A stretch of 64,000 nt of DNA from Paracoccus everestensis (GTDB lineage Bacteria > Pseudomonadota > Alphaproteobacteria > Rhodobacterales > Rhodobacteraceae): the NCBI RefSeq assembly GCF_021491915.1, contig NZ_CP090836.1, positions 1,474,501 to 1,538,500 on the forward strand, written 5' to 3'. The translations under genes were made by a program, and so were the position numbers. The notes beneath the pieces are model-generated. The model did no database searches and had not been told where the DNA came from. It worked only from the letters and a program-made list of their open reading frames with translations. Positions 60,038 through 64,000 of this stretch are shown in pieces. Every line of letters begins with the position of its first letter. The stretch's first letter is position 1.

Positions 60038-61636
60038 ATGACCTTGCCATTTGTTTGTGAAAAGCGCCCGGCATCGGGATCGCAGGGGGTCGTGGTGACG
60101 AACGCCCCCATGGGCACCATGGCGGGGTCCGAGATGCTGGCCATTGGCGGCAACGCCGTGGATGCGGCGGTTGCGGCGCTGCTGACCCTGACGGTGGTAG
60201 AGCCGATGATGGTCGGCATCGCGGGTGGCGGCATCGCGCATCTGCGGCTGGCTGACGGACGCCATGTCGTATTCGACGCGCTGTCGGTGGCGGGGCAGAA
60301 CGCCCGGCCCGATATGTTCACGCCGGTATCGGATGTGCCCGACAGGTATATGGACACCAAGGGGCGGCGGAACACGATAGGGCCGTCCGCCGTCGCAGTG
60401 CCGGGCAACCTGCGCGGCTGGTATCTGATGCAGCGCCGATACGGGCGGCTGCCTTGGGCCGATGTGGTGGAACCTGCCATCCGCGTCGCGGCGCGGGGAT
60501 TTGTGGTCAGCCCCTATCTGCACGGCGCGATCATCGAACACGGGAATGACCTGCGCGCGGACCCTGAAATGGCGCGGATGCTGCTGCCCGATGGCGCGCC
60601 GCTGGACCCGGGGTCGCGCCTGGTAATGAACGATTACGCCGAAAGCCTTCGGCTGATCCAAGCCCAGGGCGACGCGGCCCTGCATGGCGGCGATCTGGGC
60701 CGCGCCCTGGCGGACCGGCTGGCCGACGACGGTCACGTCACGCTGGCCGACCTGACTGCGGCAAGCGCCATCGAAAGGCAGGCGATCACCGGCACCTATC
60801 GCGGCCATGTCATCGTCGGCCCGCCGCCGCCTGCATCCTCGGGCGTTCACATTGTGCAGATGCTGAATATGCTGGAACCCCACGACCTGCGGACAATGGG
60901 TTTTGGCAGCCCCGAAACGATGGGCCTGATGGCGCAAGCGATCGCCCTTGCGTTCGAGGATCGCCGCGCCGCATCAGGCGATCCCGACTTTGTCGATGTG
61001 CCGGTGGACCGCTTCACGTCCAAGGATTACGCCCGCCAGCGGATGCCATACGAAAGCCGCGACACGACCCATGTGACGGTGGCCGACGCGGATGGCACCA
61101 TCGTCAGCGCGACGCATACGATCAACGGGCTGTGGGGTGCCTGCTTCATGGTGCCGGGGACGGGGATCATTCCCAACAACTATATGTTGAACTATGACCC
61201 CCGGCCGGGGCGGGCGCTGTCGATCGTGCCGGGCAAGCGGGTGCCGACATCCATGGCACCAATGATGGTGCTGCGTGACGGGCAGCCGGTCTATGCGCTT
61301 GGCCTTCCGGGCGGCCTGAGGATTTTTCCGTCGGCCATGCAGGCCATCGTCAACCTGATCGACCACAACATGACCCTGCAACAGGCGGTCGAGGCGCCGC
61401 GTTTGTGGACCGAAGGCCATCACCTGGAACTGGAGCCTGCCTATGCGTTCCAAGCCGAGGCCATGCGCGCCAGGGGCCATGACGTGCGGCTGGTCAAGAC
61501 CATCGGCGGCGGCATGAATGCCATCGGCTTTGCCCCCGACGGCACCATGACCGGGGCAGGCTGCTGGCGGGCGGACGGCACCGTCATGGCGCAGGGCGGC
61601 GGGCTGGCCCGCCCCGGCATTCGTTTCGTAATCTGA
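60038..61636 (+). CDS. gamma-glutamyltransferase-family Ntn hydrolase
   Basis: The 532-residue protein has the GGT fold: GGNAVDAAVAALLTL near 37-51, the VPGNLRGW block, the autoprocessing Thr343 in DTTHVTVADADG and a later GGG. Maturation cuts before this Thr, which becomes the nucleophile. GGT-like enzymes hydrolyse or transfer gamma-glutamyl groups, and some act on acylated beta-lactams. The start at 60038 is preferred to 60002 because the first residues of the longer form are not family-like; neither has a strong ribosome site. Confidence 0.86.
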   Translation: MTLPFVCEKRPASGSQGVVVTNAPMGTMAGSEMLAIGGNAVDAAVAALLTLTVVEPMMVGIAGGGIAHLRLADGRHVVFDALSVAGQNARPDMFTPVSDVPDRYMDTKGRRNTIGPSAVAVPGNLRGWYLMQRRYGRLPWADVVEPAIRVAARGFVVSPYLHGAIIEHGNDLRADPEMARMLLPDGAPLDPGSRLVMNDYAESLRLIQAQGDAALHGGDLGRALADRLADDGHVTLADLTAASAIERQAITGTYRGHVIVGPPPPASSGVHIVQMLNMLEPHDLRTMGFGSPETMGLMAQAIALAFEDRRAASGDPDFVDVPVDRFTSKDYARQRMPYESRDTTHVTVADADGTIVSATHTINGLWGACFMVPGTGIIPNNYMLNYDPRPGRALSIVPGKRVPTSMAPMMVLRDGQPVYALGLPGGLRIFPSAMQAIVNLIDHNMTLQQAVEAPRLWTEGHHLELEPAYAFQAEAMRARGHDVRLVKTIGGGMNAIGFAPDGTMTGAGCWRADGTVMAQGGGLARPGIRFVI

Positions 61637-61643
61637 GAGAGCC

Positions 61644-62603
61644 ATGACCAAGCTTGTCCTTCTCGACCCCACGGCCCCCGAACGGCTGGACCGTCTCCGC
61701 CCCTTCCTGCCTCCGGGATGGGTGCTGACCACAGCAGCCTCTCGCACGCCCCAGGACCAGCTTGCCGCGCTGCAAGGCGCCAGCTTTGCAATCACCGGCG
61801 ATATGCCCGTGACCGGGGCGATGATGGCCAGCCCCGGGCTGCGGGCAGTTCATAAATGGGGCGTGGGCTATGACGGGATCGACCTGGACGCCGCGAAACG
61901 GCACGTGGTGCGGGTCTTGCGGACCACCGGATCGAATGCGGTTGCGGTGGCCGAAACGACGCTGGGCCTGATCCTGGCCGTGAACCGCAACATCGTGCGC
62001 GGCCATGTGGGCATTTTGAATGGGGGCTGGCCCAAGGGGCAGGTCGCCCCCAGTTCCATCACCCTGTCGGGTCGCACGGTGGGCATCGTCGGCATGGGCT
62101 GCATCGGCAAGGCATTAGTCCGGCTGCTGCGCGCCTTTGGCTGCACGATCCTGTACACCAAGCGAAACCCGCTGCCTTCGGCCGAGGAAGCGGACCTGAA
62201 TGCCCGCTTTGCGCCCTTGGACGAGCTGCTGACGGCGTCCGATGTCGTGACGCTGAATTGCGACCTGAACGACAGCACCCGGAACCTGATCGACGCCCGC
62301 CGCCTGGCGCTGATGAAGCCCGACGCAATCCTGGTCAACGCCGCGCGGGGCGGGGTTCTGGTCGAAGCCGACCTGGCCCAGGCGCTCCGCGAGGGCCGGC
62401 TGCGCGGTGCCGGGATCGACGTCTTCTCGGTCGAGCCGATCACGCCTGACAATTCGCTGCTGGGCCTGGACCGGGTTGTCCTGACCCCGCATCTGGGGGC
62501 GTTGGATGCAAACGGCTTTGCGCCGTCTGTCACGCGGATGATGGACAACCTGCTGGCGGTGCAGAACGGCACGCCGCCGCGCGACATGGACATTCTGGTC
62601 TGA
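61644..62603 (+). CDS. D-isomer-specific 2-hydroxyacid dehydrogenase
   Basis: The 319-residue protein has the NAD motif GMGCIG (150-155) and the catalytic set Arg235 (NAARGG), Glu264 (SVEP) and His283 (TPHLGA), as in phosphoglycerate and glyoxylate dehydrogenases. It lacks ACT domains, so it is not a feedback-regulated SerA. As the last gene of the operon it may reduce or oxidise a hydroxy or keto acid produced in the pathway. A bidirectional terminator follows. Confidence 0.9.
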   Translation: MTKLVLLDPTAPERLDRLRPFLPPGWVLTTAASRTPQDQLAALQGASFAITGDMPVTGAMMASPGLRAVHKWGVGYDGIDLDAAKRHVVRVLRTTGSNAVAVAETTLGLILAVNRNIVRGHVGILNGGWPKGQVAPSSITLSGRTVGIVGMGCIGKALVRLLRAFGCTILYTKRNPLPSAEEADLNARFAPLDELLTASDVVTLNCDLNDSTRNLIDARRLALMKPDAILVNAARGGVLVEADLAQALREGRLRGAGIDVFSVEPITPDNSLLGLDRVVLTPHLGALDANGFAPSVTRMMDNLLAVQNGTPPRDMDILV

Positions 62604-62613
62604 CAAACGGAAA

Positions 62614-62638
62614 GGCACCGCAGCGATGCGGTGCCCTT
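62614..62638. terminator. bidirectional terminator after the ABC/catabolic operon
   Basis: GGCACCGCA and TGCGGTGCC form a perfect 9-base-pair stem around GCGA, with A-rich sequence on one side and CTTAT on the other. It separates the operon from the convergent symporter gene. Confidence 0.75.
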
Positions 62639-62657
62639 ATGTTGGCGGAAAAGCGCG

Positions 62658-64000
62658 TCAGTCGGCGCTGCGTTCACCCAGCTGCAGGCCGGCGGGCGCC
62701 ATGGCCAGCCCCGGGGCGGGAACGATGAAGTCTTCCGGATCCTGCCCGCCCATCACGGCATCGAACCGTTCGCGGTCCAGCGCGCCATGCCAGCGGCTGA
62801 CGACCACGGTCGCAACCGCATTGCCAATGAAGTTGGTGATCGACCGGCATTCCGACATGAAGCGGTCCACGCCCAGGATCAGCGCCATCCCGGCGACAGG
62901 CACGGTCGGCACCACCGACAGCGTGGCGGCCAGCGTGATGAAGCCCGCACCCGTGACGCCCGCCGCACCCTTGGACGACAGCATCGCGACCAGCAGCAGC
63001 AGCACCTGCTGTTGCAGCGAGAGGTCGGTGTTCGTCGCCTGTGCGATGAACAGCGCGGCCAGCGTCATGTAGATGTTGGTGCCATCCAGGTTGAAGCTGT
63101 AGCCGGTCGGCACGACAAGGCCCACTACGGGACGTGCGCAGCCTGCCTTTTCCATCTTTTCCATCAGCGAGGGCAGGGCGGATTCCGACGACGACGTTCC
63201 CAGGACCAGCAGGATTTCCGCCTTCAGATAGGAAATCAGCCGGAAGATCGAGAACCCGTTGACCATGCACACGGTGCCCAGGATCACGATCACGAACAAC
63301 GCCGAGGTTAGGTAGAACGTGCCCACCAGCATCGCCAGGTTCATGATCGACGCGATGCCGTATTTGCCGATGGTAAAGGCAAAGGCACCAAAGGCGCCGA
63401 TGGGGGCTGCCTTCATCAGGATGTCCACCACGCGGAAGATCGCAAAGCTGGCCGATTCCAGGATGTTCAGCACGGGCTTGCCCTTGTCGCCCACTAGGAT
63501 CAGGCCGATGCCGAACAGGATCGCGACGAACAGCACCTGCAGGATGTTGCCTTCGACAAAGGCCGACACCAGCGTGGTCGGGATGATGTCCATGACAAAC
63601 CCGGTCAGCGATGTTTCATGCGCCTTTTCGGTATAGGTCGCCACGGTAGAGGAATCCAGGGATGCCGGGTCGATGTTCATTCCCGAACCTGGCTGGATCA
63701 CGTTGGCTACGATCAGCCCCACGATCAGAGCCAGGGTCGAGAAGGTCAGGAAATAGGTGAAAGCCTTGCCCACGACGGACCCAACGCCGCGCAGCGATCC
63801 CATGCCCGCCAAGCCGGTGACGATGGTCAGGAAGATGACCGGGGCAATGATCATCTTGACCAGCTTGATGAAGCCGTCGCCCAGGGGCTTCAGTGCCTCG
63901 CCCGTTTGGGGATAGAAATGACCCAGCAGGGCGCCCGCCGCGATGGCGATGATGACCTGGAAGTAAAGGTGACGATAGAACGGCCGTTTTTCATGGGCCA
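62658..64000 (-). CDS. dctA: C4-dicarboxylate:cation symporter DctA-like, 5' end outside window
   Basis: The visible 447 residues cover nearly all of a DAACS symporter. Reading from the window edge the protein begins [15 protein letters not shown], very close to the DctA N-terminus, so only a few residues are missing. It has about eight membrane helices, the [17 protein letters not shown] hairpin, and [21 protein letters not shown] near the binding site. DctA imports succinate, fumarate and malate with protons or sodium. It converges on the operon; no dctBD genes are in view. Confidence 0.92.
   Translation of the reverse strand, partial: AHEKRPFYRHLYFQVIIAIAAGALLGHFYPQTGEALKPLGDGFIKLVKMIIAPVIFLTIVTGLAGMGSLRGVGSVVGKAFTYFLTFSTLALIVGLIVANVIQPGSGMNIDPASLDSSTVATYTEKAHETSLTGFVMDIIPTTLVSAFVEGNILQVLFVAILFGIGLILVGDKGKPVLNILESASFAIFRVVDILMKAAPIGAFGAFAFTIGKYGIASIMNLAMLVGTFYLTSALFVIVILGTVCMVNGFSIFRLISYLKAEILLVLGTSSSESALPSLMEKMEKAGCARPVVGLVVPTGYSFNLDGTNIYMTLAALFIAQATNTDLSLQQQVLLLLVAMLSSKGAAGVTGAGFITLAATLSVVPTVPVAGMALILGVDRFMSECRSITNFIGNAVATVVVSRWHGALDRERFDAVMGGQDPEDFIVPAPGLAMAPAGLQLGERSAD

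Noticed and set aside
58244..60937. A roughly 900-codon open frame on the minus strand
   Set aside because: It mirrors the GMC oxidoreductase and GGT-like genes, has no ribosome site and a composition typical of antisense shadows.

Overview
The window is GC-rich alphaproteobacterial chromosome, and every recognisable family points to the Rhodobacteraceae, most likely a Paracoccus-like organism. The main reasons are the adjacent sciP and ctrA genes, the dnaG-rpoD pair, a SUV3-like helicase followed by an S4 protein, fdxA and carD, GANTC (CcrM-type) sites in regulatory DNA, and a LexA box of the alphaproteobacterial form GTTC-N7-GTTC. Most of the window is housekeeping DNA with dense, often overlapping genes; only two insertion sequences are clearly mobile.

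Layout. 1-617: the end of an IS3-family element and a small AT-rich ORF. 718-4125: a lipoprotein, sufE, mnmA, then sciP and ctrA. 4185-8464: ligA and recG. 8464-9518: an IS630-family element sitting in the recG stop codon. 9525-9781: a LexA box, a 31-residue membrane peptide gene and a terminator, which together look like an SOS-induced division-inhibitor unit. 9781-13512: a NifU-like protein, hisI, gluQ, a frameshifted trmFO and rplY. 13578-19782: lldD, a small lipoprotein, a TetR regulator, dnaG and rpoD. 19888-23334: rmuC, yjbQ-like, nrdR and ribD. 23502-29968: a penicillin-acylase-like protein with the nucleophile position changed, a hydroxyacid dehydrogenase, an unrecognised metallo-hydrolase-like protein coupled to a flavin disulfide reductase, and a degenerate DgoK.

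30068-36529: ymdB-like phosphoesterase, SLC13 permease, a DUF1127 peptide, yebC, argP/lysE and an EamA transporter. 36583-43929: glyA, nadK, alr, mlaE, mlaF, phoH, ybeY and a CorC-type protein. 43926-50956: a lysophospholipase-like hydrolase, an SCP2 protein, a TPR protein, the SUV3-like helicase, the S4 protein, fdxA, carD and a GNAT protein. 50996-51072: tRNA-Arg(TCT). 51176-52645: an amino-acid permease. 52724-62603: a LysR regulator divergent from an eight-gene operon that joins a branched-chain-type ABC importer to a GMC oxidoreductase, a gamma-glutamyltransferase-like enzyme and a 2-hydroxyacid dehydrogenase. 62658-64000: a dctA-like symporter that runs off the window.

The strongest leads are the SOS-controlled mini-protein beside recG, the cell-cycle regulatory sites before ctrA and rpoD, the penicillin-acylase-like protein without its nucleophile, and the transport-plus-catabolism operon whose substrate cannot be named from sequence. 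All calls rest on reading the sequence; no database search was run.
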